64,000 nucleotides of DNA from Bin52 sp965213935 (GTDB lineage Bacteria; Pseudomonadota; Alphaproteobacteria; Thalassobaculales; Thalassobaculaceae). Under the pieces are notes generated by a model that worked only from the letters and a program-made list of their open reading frames with translations, was not told the origin of the DNA and did not search any database. Positions 26,536-35,215 of the stretch are shown piece by piece. The position numbers and the translations under genes are program-made. Each line of letters opens with the position of its first letter. Positions within the stretch are counted from its first letter, which is position 1. Location: assembly GCA_965213935.1 (NCBI GenBank), contig CBDCAO010000011.1, positions 1 to 64,000 of the forward strand, written 5' to 3'.

Positions 26536-28554
26536 CTACCGGCGACGCCGGCGGCGCGCTGTCGACTGGGCCGCCGGTGCGCGGGGCTCCGGCAGGTGGA
26601 CCACCCGGCGCAGCCGGGTGTAGGGGTCGGTTCTGTGCGGAAACGCCATCGCGTCAACGAAATGCTCCTGGAACCTCGGCTCGGTGGCGGTCTCGATCTT
26701 CTCGACCCGGCGCACCACCTGTTCAATTTCGCGCCGCGCCTCGTGGTCGAGCAGGGCAATCCGTGCCCCGGTTCCGGCGGCGTTTCCGGCCGAGAACACC
26801 CGGTCGGGCCGGCAATCCGGGATCATTCCGAGGACCATGGCATGGATGGTGTCGATGTGGCTGCCGAAGGCGCCGGCCAGCACGACCCGGTCGACGGTGT
26901 TGATTGCGAGCCTGTCCATCAGCAGCCGGGATCCCGCGTACAGCGCCGCCTTGGCAAGCTGGATCGCGCGGACGTCGGCCTGGGTGACGCAGATGTCTCC
27001 GGTGAGGCGCCACGAGAAGGTCCGCCCGTCCGCGAACACCCGCTCCGTGCGCTCCCGGCAGGTCCCGTCGATGGTCCCGTCAGCCGTCATGAGACCGGCG
27101 AGAAAGAGCTCCGCCAGCGCCTCGATAATGCCCGAGCCGCAGATGCCGGTCACCCGGACATCGGTCGGGAACCCCGGCTCGTCCGACCAGGTGTCGACAC
27201 CGATGAGGCGAAACCGCGGCTCGAGAGTCGTCCGGTCGATGCGGACCCGCTCGATGGCTCCGGGGGCCGCGCGCTGGCCTGAAGAGATCTGCGCCCCTTC
27301 GAAGGCCGGCCCGGTCGGGCTCGAACAGGCAAGCAGACGATGCCGGTTGCCCAGCACGATCTCTGCATTGGTCCCGACATCGATGATGAGCGTCATGTCG
27401 TCGCGCCGATACGGTCCCTCGGACAGGATCACGGCTGCGGCATCGGCCCCGACGTGACCGGCGATACACGCCGGAGCATGGATGCGGGCGCCCGGGTGGA
27501 GGGCAATGTCGAGTTCGGCCGCCCTCGTCTCGACCGCCCGGTCGACCGCGAGCGCAAAGGGCGCAAAACCGAGTTCCGACGGGTCGATGCCCAGCATCAG
27601 GTGGTGCATGACCGGATTGCCGACCATGACCACCTCGAGGATCTCGTCCGGCCCGGCCCCGGCCTCGCGCGCCGTTTCCCCGGCCAGTCCGGTCGCGGCC
27701 TCGCGCACCGCCCTGGTCATGTCCGCGGCACCGCCCGGGTTCATCATCGCCCAGGAGACCCGGCTCATCAGGTCCTCGCCGAACCGGATCTGCGGGTTCA
27801 TGGCTCCGGCGGAGGCCAGGACCTCGCCGGTCGCGAGGTCACACAGGTGGGCCGACATGGTGGTGGAACCGATGTCGAGGGCCAGTCCGAGCAGCCGTTC
27901 GCGCAGGCCGGGCCACACGGCGACGATGCGGTCGCCGCCGCGGAGCGCCACGGTGACCTTCCAGTCACCGTCGCGCAGGGTCTTCTGCAGGGTGCCGAGG
28001 ACATGCGCATCGCAGGTGATGTCATCACCGAGCCCCGGCCACTGGTCGACCAGGCTGTCGCACAGGCGGCGCAGGTCGCTTGCCGGCACTTCGAGGTCGG
28101 GCCGCGCAACCTCGACATAGTGAAGCCGCGTGACCGGACGCACCTCGATTTCGCGTGCCTCGGCCCGCTTGCGGATGACCTGGCGGTGGACCTGGCTTTC
28201 GGGCGGGATGTCGATAACGGCGTCTGTCAGCAGCCGAGCGCTGCAGCCAAGCCGGCGGTCCGGCGCCAGGCGGCGGCGTCCGGCGTACCGCGCCTCCGCG
28301 GCTTCCGGGGCAGAGAGGGCCCCAGGCCCGGCGGAGACCTGGAACTTGTGGAACTCGCCCGGGGTAAACACCACCTGGCAGCGTCCGCACAGCGCCCGGC
28401 CGCCACACACCGAGTCGAGATCGACCCCGAGGTGGCGGGCGGCGGCAAGAACGCTGGTCCCGGCCGGAACCAGCCCGCGCCTGCCGCTCGGGGAAAACAC
28501 CACGAAGACCTGGTCGGTCCGGCTCCCGTCGTCGAGCCCGAGCGGTTCTGTCAT
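26536..28554 (-). CDS. RACo-like ASKHA/[2Fe-2S] protein (DUF4445)
   Basis: A 672-residue protein with an N-terminal [2Fe-2S] ferredoxin domain (cysteines in SVCGGRALCGRCQ and later RLGCSARL), a middle domain, and a C-terminal ASKHA ATPase-like domain (LALDIGSTTMSAHLCDL, TLIIDVGTNAEIVLG, VTGICGSGIIEALAEL). This is the architecture of reductive activators of corrinoid proteins (RACo/RamA class), which use ATP to return Co(II) to Co(I). ATG 28554 leaves 7 bp after the methyltransferase stop. It is the last gene of the folate/corrinoid operon. Family confident, partner unknown. Confidence 0.87.
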   Translation of the reverse strand: MTEPLGLDDGSRTDQVFVVFSPSGRRGLVPAGTSVLAAARHLGVDLDSVCGGRALCGRCQVVFTPGEFHKFQVSAGPGALSAPEAAEARYAGRRRLAPDRRLGCSARLLTDAVIDIPPESQVHRQVIRKRAEAREIEVRPVTRLHYVEVARPDLEVPASDLRRLCDSLVDQWPGLGDDITCDAHVLGTLQKTLRDGDWKVTVALRGGDRIVAVWPGLRERLLGLALDIGSTTMSAHLCDLATGEVLASAGAMNPQIRFGEDLMSRVSWAMMNPGGAADMTRAVREAATGLAGETAREAGAGPDEILEVVMVGNPVMHHLMLGIDPSELGFAPFALAVDRAVETRAAELDIALHPGARIHAPACIAGHVGADAAAVILSEGPYRRDDMTLIIDVGTNAEIVLGNRHRLLACSSPTGPAFEGAQISSGQRAAPGAIERVRIDRTTLEPRFRLIGVDTWSDEPGFPTDVRVTGICGSGIIEALAELFLAGLMTADGTIDGTCRERTERVFADGRTFSWRLTGDICVTQADVRAIQLAKAALYAGSRLLMDRLAINTVDRVVLAGAFGSHIDTIHAMVLGMIPDCRPDRVFSAGNAAGTGARIALLDHEARREIEQVVRRVEKIETATEPRFQEHFVDAMAFPHRTDPYTRLRRVVHLPEPRAPAAQSTARRRRRR

Positions 28555-28561
28555 CCGCCGC

Positions 28562-29470
28562 TCAGGCAGCGCGCCGTCGTCGTCGCGGCCGCATGCCCCG
28601 CGCTCCGACCAGAGCCCCTTCCGGTACCGGTTCGCGGTGCTTCGCGATCCAGCGGCGACACTCCTTGTCATTGCCCATCATGACATTGGCGCCGAAGACA
28701 GCCGTCATTTCCTCCCCGTGCAACGGGTTCATGATGGCGGATGTCATGCCGGCACCGATCGCCATTGACAGGAAGGCGGCATTGAGCCCGTGCCGGTTCG
28801 GCAGGCCGAACGAGATGTTCGACGCACCGCAGGTGGTGTTGACGCCGAGCTCATCGCGCAGGCGGCGAATGAGCCGGAACGCGGAAGAGCCGGCGAGGTT
28901 GATGGCGCCGACCGGCATGATGAGAGGATCGACCACCACGTCAGCCGGAGAGATTCCGTGATCCTGGGCCCGTTCGACGATCTTGCGGGCAACCTCGAAG
29001 CGGACATCAGGGTCTTCCGAAATCCCGGTCTCGTCATTGGAGATCGCGACCACGGCAGCCCCGTAGCGGCGGATCAGTGGCAGGACGGATTCCAGCCGTT
29101 CCTCCTCACCGGTGACCGAGTTGACCAGCGGCTTGCCTTCGTAGGCTGCAAGCCCGGCTTTCAGCGCGTCGATGACGGAACTGTCGATGGACAATGGCGC
29201 ATCGGTGACAGACTGGACCAGTCGGACACACTCGGCAAGGATGCGCGGTTCGTCGGCGAGCGGAATCCCGGCGTTGACGTCCAGCATCAGGGCTCCGGCC
29301 TGGACCTGGGCCAGGGCATCGGCCGTCACCCGGCTGTAGTTTCCGGTCGCCATCTCCGCGGCCAGCAGCCGGCGTCCCGTCGGATTGATCCGTTCGCCGA
29401 TCACGCAGAAAGGCTGATCGAAACCGATCACCACTTCCCGGGTTGCGGAGCTGAGAACTGTGAGGGTCAT
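28562..29470 (-). CDS. methyltetrahydrofolate:corrinoid methyltransferase-type protein (pterin-binding)
   Basis: A 302-residue TIM-barrel protein of the pterin-binding family. The pterin-site motifs are VIGERINPTGRRLLAAEM at the start, LMLDVNAGIP (about residue 60) and LSIDSSVIDALKAGL (about 94), then VNTTCGASNISFGLPNRHGLN. These match the MeTr/AcsE/MtgA type, which moves methyl groups between tetrahydrofolate and a corrinoid protein. A strong GGGGAGAATTCCACC precedes ATG 29470. The C-terminus ends in a short arginine-rich tail. It lies between the MetF-like and RACo-like genes. Confidence 0.87.
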   Translation of the reverse strand: MTLTVLSSATREVVIGFDQPFCVIGERINPTGRRLLAAEMATGNYSRVTADALAQVQAGALMLDVNAGIPLADEPRILAECVRLVQSVTDAPLSIDSSVIDALKAGLAAYEGKPLVNSVTGEEERLESVLPLIRRYGAAVVAISNDETGISEDPDVRFEVARKIVERAQDHGISPADVVVDPLIMPVGAINLAGSSAFRLIRRLRDELGVNTTCGASNISFGLPNRHGLNAAFLSMAIGAGMTSAIMNPLHGEEMTAVFGANVMMGNDKECRRWIAKHREPVPEGALVGARGMRPRRRRRAA

Positions 29471-29499
29471 GGTGGAATTCTCCCCGGGACACAACCTGG

Positions 29500-30417
29500 T
29501 CAGGACGCAGCAGGCAGGGCCTGCTCGAGAACGGTGAAGCCGTTGTTGCCGTCGGGCCGGAATGCGCCGGCGCTGACCGCGTTGACCCACTCGGCGGTCT
29601 TGGCAAGGCCGCCGAAGGGATAGAAGTGCAGGCCGCGCACGAGCGAGCCGGGATCGGCGGCAACCAGTTCCGCAAGCCGGGCCACGAACCGGTTGGGCTG
29701 CTGCTGTGCCAGCAGGCGGGTCACCGAGCGGGCCTGGCGGGTCAGAAACAGCATCGAGGGGCCGACGCCGGAGACCTGCGCGAACCTGAGCAGGGTCTTC
29801 ACGGTGGCCGGGCCCGGAACCCCGACGCGGATTGGCAGCCGGTTGCCGTCGGCGCGCAGGCGCCGTTCCCAGGCCGCGACCGTGTCGGCGTCAAAACAGA
29901 ACTGGGTTTCGATATAGACGTCGAGGCCGGTATCACGGGCCCAGGCGTTCTTCCGGGCGAGTGCGCGGGCGAGCTCCGGCGCCGGTATGTCAGGTGACCC
30001 TTCCGGGTGTCCGGCAACCCCGACGGTCCGGATGCCCCGGCGCTCGAGCAGTCCGGTCTCGAGCAGCTCCATCGAACTTGGGAACGGGCCCAGCGCCCGG
30101 TCGACTCCGCCGGCGATGACCAGCACCTCGGTCACCGCGGCGTGGGTGACCAGTTCGTCGAGCGCGCGCTCGAGCTGGCTTCGGCCGGTGAGGCTGCGGG
30201 CGGCAAGATGCGGAACCGGATTGAACCCCTCTGCCCGCAGGCGCCGGCACACGCTGACGGTCCCGACGATATCCGAACCGGGCAGGAAGGTGACATTGAC
30301 GGTGGTGCCGGCCGGAAGGTGGTTGGCGAAGGAGCCGATACGGGCGGCCCCGGCGGGTGTGACCTCCACCGAGTACCCGTCCACCAGGCTGCAAATCTGT
30401 CGGCTGTTGAAGGTCAT
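29500..30417 (-). CDS. methylenetetrahydrofolate reductase-like protein
   Basis: A 305-residue MetF-family TIM barrel. Features include VEVTPAGAARIGSF at the start, NVTFLPGSD, FNPVPHLAARSL (the family H-L-x-x-R), VLVIAGGVDR and PEGSP in the flavin region, and DVYIETQFCFD (family Q-x-x-F) plus GLHFYPFGG at the end. The enzyme reduces methylene-THF to methyl-THF, or runs in reverse when methyl groups are oxidised. It is the first gene of the minus-strand operon with the methyltransferase and the RACo-like protein. Together these suggest methyl transfer through a corrinoid. ATG 30417 chosen. Confidence 0.85.
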   Translation of the reverse strand: MTFNSRQICSLVDGYSVEVTPAGAARIGSFANHLPAGTTVNVTFLPGSDIVGTVSVCRRLRAEGFNPVPHLAARSLTGRSQLERALDELVTHAAVTEVLVIAGGVDRALGPFPSSMELLETGLLERRGIRTVGVAGHPEGSPDIPAPELARALARKNAWARDTGLDVYIETQFCFDADTVAAWERRLRADGNRLPIRVGVPGPATVKTLLRFAQVSGVGPSMLFLTRQARSVTRLLAQQQPNRFVARLAELVAADPGSLVRGLHFYPFGGLAKTAEWVNAVSAGAFRPDGNNGFTVLEQALPAAS

Positions 30418-30612
30418 CGCCGCCGCTCCAGCCAGTCCGGAATCCCATTTCCTCTGCCTCATCTAGGTATTATCCGGGAAAACCAGTTTCGCATTGTCGT
30501 CACAAGCAGTTCAGAATCCGACACTTCCGGAACAGGTCGTGCTCGAACGGCATCCGGGGCACACGCCCGGCGGTTTGCAGCGTGCCAGGACACGGGGTAG
30601 CGTTCGGGCGCC

Positions 30613-32235
30613 ATGCAGACGAGGGACGGGACCAACGGAGTGGACGCAGAATCCCGGGCGATGGACCCACCGGTGCGGGAGACCCATTTCGGCGATCGGC
30701 GGGTGCTGTGCTTTCCGGACCGGCCGAACGATGTCCTGGCGATGTTCGCCGAGACGGTCCGCAGGCTGCCCGACCGGGAGGCGCTGGTTGCCGGGGAGTG
30801 CCGGATCAGTTACCGGGATCTCGACCGGCTGGTCCGGCATACGGCCGGACGACTGCTCGCGGACGGACTGGGTGCGCAGGATCGGGTGTGCCTGCTGCTC
30901 GGTAACCGGCCGGATTTCCTTGTGCTCCTGCTGGCGATCCTGCGCATCGGCGCCATCGCCGTGCCGGTAAACCCGCGCGAGCAGCGGGACGGGCTCCTCT
31001 TCATCCTCGCCGACTGCCAGGCGGCGGCGCTGGTCAGCGAGGTCGGGCTCGAGGACCGGATCCCCGATCCAGCGGCAGTCCCGTGGGTGCGCCGTTTCTA
31101 CCGGATCGCGGAGGCGGGAGGGCTCGAACCGGCCGGCGTGACGCGTGGCGGGCCTGCCGCGCGCCAGTGCGGGGAAGAGGAGACCGCAATCCTGCTCTAC
31201 ACCTCGGGCACCACCGGCAGGCCGAAGGGCGCCATGCTGACCCACCTGAACCTGGTGCACTCGGTCATGCACTACCAGCAGGTGTTCGGCCTCGGACCGC
31301 ATGACCGGTCGATGCTGGTGGTTCCCGCAAGCCACGTCACCGGACTGGTGGCCATCCTTCTGGCCATGGTCCGGTGCGGCGGCTGCAGTGTCATGATGCG
31401 CAACTTCGAGGTGCACGAGTTTCTCGCATGCGCCGCGGGCGAACGGATCACCCACACGGTGATGGTTCCGGCGATGTACAACCTGTGCCTGCTGAGAGCC
31501 GATCTCGGCCAGCATGACCTCTCGGCGTGGCGCATCGGGGCCTACGGCGGCGCGCCGATGCCGGAGGCGACCATCGCCGCACTTTCCCGTGCCCTTCCCG
31601 GACTGCAGCTTGCGAACGCCTATGGTGCGACCGAGACTACTTCGCCGGCGACCGTGATGCCGCCGGGCCGCACGCGGGAGAGGCCGGACAGCGTGGGCCT
31701 GGCGGTCGCCTGCGCCGAACTCAGGATCGTGGACGAGACCGGGGCCGAGGTGGCTGCCGGAGACGCCGGAGAGGTGCTGATCAAGGGGCCGATGGTGGTC
31801 CCCGGCTACTGGAACCGCCCCGAAGAGACCGATGCCGGTTTCCGCGACGGCTGGTGGTGTTCCGGCGACATCGGCGCTCTCGACGGCGACGGGTTCCTCA
31901 CGGTGTTCGATCGCAGGAAGGACATGATCAACCGGGGCGGCTACAAGATCTACAGTGCCGAACTCGAGAACATGCTGGCGCATCATCCCGCGGTCGGTGA
32001 AGTCGCCGTCATCGCCAGGCCCGACCCGGTGCTGGGCGAACGGATCCACTGTTTCGTGGTGCCGGCCGGTGCGCAGCCGGAGCCTGAGAGCCTGCGGGAC
32101 TTCTGCAGGGGCCGTCTTGCCGACTACAAGGTTCCGGACAGCTTCACGTTCCTCGTCGAACCGCTGCCGCGCAACGCCAACGGCAAGGTGATGAAGCTGG
32201 TTCTGAAGAAATGGCTCGAACGGAGACAACCGTGA
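30613..32235 (+). CDS. class I adenylate-forming acyl-CoA synthetase
   Basis: A 540-residue ligase with A3 motif LLYTSGTTGRPKGAML (about residue 195), A5 NAYGATETTSP (about 335), A7/A8 GWWCSGDIGALDGDGFLTVFDRRKDMINRGGYKIYSAELEN (about 415-455) and the A10 lysine in LPRNANGKVMK. The complete C-terminal domain suggests an active enzyme. Start is uncertain: ATG 30613 gives a short basic extension, and ATG 30661 is possible. It is followed at once by an SDR gene (GTGA overlap), so the pair acts together on an acyl-CoA or a hydroxyacyl compound. Substrate unknown. Confidence 0.87.
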   Translation: MQTRDGTNGVDAESRAMDPPVRETHFGDRRVLCFPDRPNDVLAMFAETVRRLPDREALVAGECRISYRDLDRLVRHTAGRLLADGLGAQDRVCLLLGNRPDFLVLLLAILRIGAIAVPVNPREQRDGLLFILADCQAAALVSEVGLEDRIPDPAAVPWVRRFYRIAEAGGLEPAGVTRGGPAARQCGEEETAILLYTSGTTGRPKGAMLTHLNLVHSVMHYQQVFGLGPHDRSMLVVPASHVTGLVAILLAMVRCGGCSVMMRNFEVHEFLACAAGERITHTVMVPAMYNLCLLRADLGQHDLSAWRIGAYGGAPMPEATIAALSRALPGLQLANAYGATETTSPATVMPPGRTRERPDSVGLAVACAELRIVDETGAEVAAGDAGEVLIKGPMVVPGYWNRPEETDAGFRDGWWCSGDIGALDGDGFLTVFDRRKDMINRGGYKIYSAELENMLAHHPAVGEVAVIARPDPVLGERIHCFVVPAGAQPEPESLRDFCRGRLADYKVPDSFTFLVEPLPRNANGKVMKLVLKKWLERRQP

Positions 32236-32990
32236 CCGATCTGTACAACCTTGCCGGCAGGACCGCGCTGGTGACCGGCGCCTCGCAGGGGCTTGGACAG
32301 AGATTTGCCCGTGTTCTGGCGCGCCATGGCGCCGGCGTCGGACTGGCGGCGCGCCAGACCGACCGCATCGCGGCGCTGCAGGAAGAAGTCCGGTCCGGGG
32401 GCGGCCGCGCCCACGCGGTGACCATGGACGTGATGGACCGCTCCAGTATCGAGGCCGGGGTGAGCGAGGTGGAGAGAGTACTGGGCCCGGTCGACATCCT
32501 GGTCAACAATGCCGGTCTTGCGATCAACAGCGCCTTCCTGGACGTGACCGAGCAGGAGTACGACACGGTGCTCGGGACCAACCTGAAGGGGTGCTTCTTC
32601 TGCGCCCAGGAAGTGGCCAGGGGCATGGCCGGGCGCGGCGAGGGCTCGATCATCAATATTTCCTCGGTGCTCGGCACCCGGCCGATCGGGACGCTGTCGA
32701 CCTACTGCGCGTCGAAAGGGGGGCTGAACCAGCTGACAGCGGCCATGGCGCTCGAACTGGCGCGTCACGGAGTCCGGGTGAACGCCATCGCGCCGGGCTA
32801 CGTCGAGACCCCGATGAACAGCGATTTCTTCCGTTCACCTCCCGGTCAGGCCCTGGTCCGCTCGGTGCCGCAACGCCGGCTCGGACAGGTGTCGGACCTT
32901 GACGGCGCCCTGCTGCTGCTGGCCTCGGGCGCATCGGAATTCATGACCGGCACGGTGGTGACGGTCGATGGCGGGTTCACTGTCCGGTGA
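32232..32990 (+). CDS. SDR-family oxidoreductase
   Basis: A 252-residue classical short-chain dehydrogenase. Cofactor motif TGASQGLGQ, NNAG (VNNAGLAINSA), catalytic serine in INISSVLG and YCASKGG (Y-x-x-x-K) are all present. The end GTVVTVDGGFTV is typical. GTG 32232 is chosen as start because it overlaps the ligase stop (GTGA) and has GGAGACAACC before it; the 7-codon longer form would overlap the ligase more deeply. Confidence 0.9.
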   Translation: MTDLYNLAGRTALVTGASQGLGQRFARVLARHGAGVGLAARQTDRIAALQEEVRSGGGRAHAVTMDVMDRSSIEAGVSEVERVLGPVDILVNNAGLAINSAFLDVTEQEYDTVLGTNLKGCFFCAQEVARGMAGRGEGSIINISSVLGTRPIGTLSTYCASKGGLNQLTAAMALELARHGVRVNAIAPGYVETPMNSDFFRSPPGQALVRSVPQRRLGQVSDLDGALLLLASGASEFMTGTVVTVDGGFTVR

Positions 32991-32995
32991 TGTGA

Positions 32996-33907
32996 TCAGC
33001 CCGCGAAGTGGCGCTGCAGCCGGGCGGCGGTTTCCTCCGGCTTTTCCTCGTTGACGTAATGGCCGGCATCGATCGGTCCACCGGTCACCTCGCCGGCGGC
33101 GTAGCGTTGCCAGATGGACAGCACGTCCCCGAATACGGTGCCGGTGTGGCTGTCGCGGCCCCACAGGACCAGAAGCGGGCAGGTCACACGCCTGTCAGCC
33201 GCAAAGTCCTCGGTGTCCATGGCGAGGTCCGAGCTGGCGCAGGCGCGGTAGTCCTCGCACGAGCCGCGTATGGTCTTCCACGTGAAACAGCGGACATATT
33301 CCCGGAACGCCTCGGGGGCGAACGGCGCGAGGCCCTTGCCCGGCTTCGATATCTTCTGCTCGATGAAATAGCGGGCCGGAACGCCCGCCATCATCCGCTC
33401 CGGCATGTCGCGCGGCTGGATCATGAACAGCCAGTGCCAGGACGAGCGTGCCCACTCCGCCGACCCGTGGGTCCAGATGTGGTGGCTGGGCAGAATGTCG
33501 ATCACCGCTGCCCGCCGGACCCGGTCGGGGTGGTCGAGTGTCATCCGGTGGGTGACCCTGGCGCCGCGGTCGTGCCCGGCAACATCGAACTCCCGGTAGC
33601 CGAAATGTGTCATCAGGTCGACAAGGTCCGCCGCCATGGCGCGAAACGAGTAGTTCACGCTCTCGGGACCACCGTCATCAGGGCCGCGCGAGTCACCGTA
33701 GCCCCGCAGGTCGGCCATGATCAGCCGGTGCCGGGAAGCGAGCAGCGGTACGACCTTGTGCCAGGAAACATGGGTCAGCGGATTGCCGTGCAGAAGCAGC
33801 AGCGGTGGTCCCGAGCCGCAGGTCCTGCCGACCAGGGTCGCGGATCCGTACCCGCGGTCCGGCGTGGTCACCTCGAAGCTGTCGCAGCCTTCCAGCCCGG
33901 GGATCAT
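32996..33907 (-). CDS. alpha/beta hydrolase, fluoroacetate (haloacetate) dehalogenase-like
   Basis: A 303-residue alpha/beta hydrolase. The nucleophile elbow reads GHDRGARVTHRMTLDHP with aspartate as nucleophile instead of serine, and the oxyanion region is LLLHGNPLTHVSW. The general-base histidine is in IDAGHYVNEEKPEE. RHRLIMADLRGYGDS and WHWLFMIQPRDMPE match the haloacetate dehalogenase group, in which W and H close the halide pocket. Epoxide hydrolases share the aspartate, but the HDRG/RVTHR form favours dehalogenase. ATG 33907 has GGAGGAACGGTTG in front. Convergent with the SDR gene. Confidence 0.75.
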   Translation of the reverse strand: MIPGLEGCDSFEVTTPDRGYGSATLVGRTCGSGPPLLLLHGNPLTHVSWHKVVPLLASRHRLIMADLRGYGDSRGPDDGGPESVNYSFRAMAADLVDLMTHFGYREFDVAGHDRGARVTHRMTLDHPDRVRRAAVIDILPSHHIWTHGSAEWARSSWHWLFMIQPRDMPERMMAGVPARYFIEQKISKPGKGLAPFAPEAFREYVRCFTWKTIRGSCEDYRACASSDLAMDTEDFAADRRVTCPLLVLWGRDSHTGTVFGDVLSIWQRYAAGEVTGGPIDAGHYVNEEKPEETAARLQRHFAG

Positions 33908-33923
33908 CAACCGTTCCTCCGCC

Positions 33924-34907
33924 TTACCGCTTGCGCCGCATGCGCTTCGCCAGTTGCCTGGCGGAGGTGCTTGTCATGATGAATTCGCCAACCAGTCCGA
34001 CCTGGTCCTGGTCCTCCACCGGGTAGTGCGTGTCGAACAGCCGCGGCATGCCGGCGACCTGTTCCTCGCCGAACTTGACCTGTGCCATCCGCCACAGCAT
34101 CACCCGCTCGGCGGCGGCTTCCTCCATCAGCGCCTTGGCATAGCCCTTGCGCTGCCCTTGTTCCCTGCCCTGCCGGTGGTACGGCCGCATCAGTTCGTCG
34201 GCGCGCCGGATGTCCTCAAGCGTGGGTTCCGTCTCGCCGAGGCTGCGTGTCATGTTGAACTCGAAACCGTGCTCGCGGCCGAGCAGGTTTCCCCATTCGA
34301 GGATCGCGTCCACCGCCCGGGCGTGCTCCGGTTCCGGGAGTCGCGAGACACAGCCGATCGGCAGGTTGAGGCCGATCCGGTCCGGCAGTACGGAAGTCTG
34401 TATCGCGATGATGTGGGAGACCACCGAATCCGGGTCGATGTCCGCGGTCCCGAGGCCGCGGATGTCGAGGACGAGCCGCTCAGGGACGCCGCGCCGCGCG
34501 GCCGCCGGGGGCCACGGTCTTTCGCCGTCGTAGATCACCAGCTGTACCAGTCTCGGAACCGGCCCGCCCGCATCGGAGAGCGCTTCGTGGCAGGCGGTGA
34601 GCCGGTCGTTCGCCCCGGCATCGACCTCCGTGTGGATCTCGATCAGGAACAGGACCGTTCCGTCGGGACCGGCGTCCCGCATTCCGACGCTCCAGAACGC
34701 CGAATGCGGGTAGACCGGCCCCGGCATGTCTTCCGCGGTCACCGGGCGCAGGTCCTGCCAGTCCAGCCGTTTGCGCAGGTCGGTTCCGTCGTCGCACGCG
34801 AGGCCCCGGGCATATCCGGTCACCAGGTGCGTGAAGATGACCGGGTGTTCGAACATCGCGCGGTAGGCGTGCCAGGCGGGACTGTCTTGCATCGGCATCA
34901 CTGTCAT
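33924..34907 (-). CDS. Rpn-family recombination-promoting nuclease / YhgA-like protein
   Basis: A 327-residue protein that resembles the Rpn (YhgA-like, PD-(D/E)XK) family. The N-terminal pattern is YRAMFEHPVIFTHLVTGYARG followed by LDWQDLRPV, then the core strand TVLFLIEIHTEVDAGANDRLTACHEAL carrying the E-x-x of the nuclease site. A helical C-terminal region includes the basic GREQGQRKGYAKALMEEAAAERV. Rpn proteins are abundant variable DNA endonucleases linked to recombination. The start is not fixed: three in-frame ATG codons occur in the first six, and no Shine-Dalgarno is seen. Confidence 0.7.
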   Translation of the reverse strand: MTVMPMQDSPAWHAYRAMFEHPVIFTHLVTGYARGLACDDGTDLRKRLDWQDLRPVTAEDMPGPVYPHSAFWSVGMRDAGPDGTVLFLIEIHTEVDAGANDRLTACHEALSDAGGPVPRLVQLVIYDGERPWPPAAARRGVPERLVLDIRGLGTADIDPDSVVSHIIAIQTSVLPDRIGLNLPIGCVSRLPEPEHARAVDAILEWGNLLGREHGFEFNMTRSLGETEPTLEDIRRADELMRPYHRQGREQGQRKGYAKALMEEAAAERVMLWRMAQVKFGEEQVAGMPRLFDTHYPVEDQDQVGLVGEFIMTSTSARQLAKRMRRKR

Positions 34908-35091
34908 CCGGACGGTGCAGGAGGAGGTGGAACATAGTACGAACCCTGCTCTCGGGTCAACAGCTGAACCATGGCCGCACGGAATGTTTCGCGCTGATTC
35001 AGGTCAATCTCTGAGTGGGTCGCAAAGGCGCTTGCACAGACAGGTTGACGGGTCTCTTTCGCTTTACTGTGCCTGTGTCATGTCGTGACGC

Positions 35092-35190
35092 ATGAACACG
35101 GTTTCCCACCGCCAGATCGTTTACCGCCTTCTGCCGCGCAGGCGGTGCAATTGGCGTCGCCTTGACCGGCTGCCGGGCGCGGGAAAAGGC
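35092..35190 (+). pseudogene. N-terminal remnant of a TnpB
   Basis: The peptide HRQIVYRLLPRRRCNWRRLDRL is closely similar to the start of the intact TnpB at 15146 (HRQVTYRLLPQTRGNWRRLE). After about 23 codons the likeness stops, near the boundary of the neighbouring ISAs1-type element, so the gene was truncated there. Confidence 0.65.
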
Positions 35191-35215
35191 AATGCGGTTG
35201 TCAATGCGCACCGGC

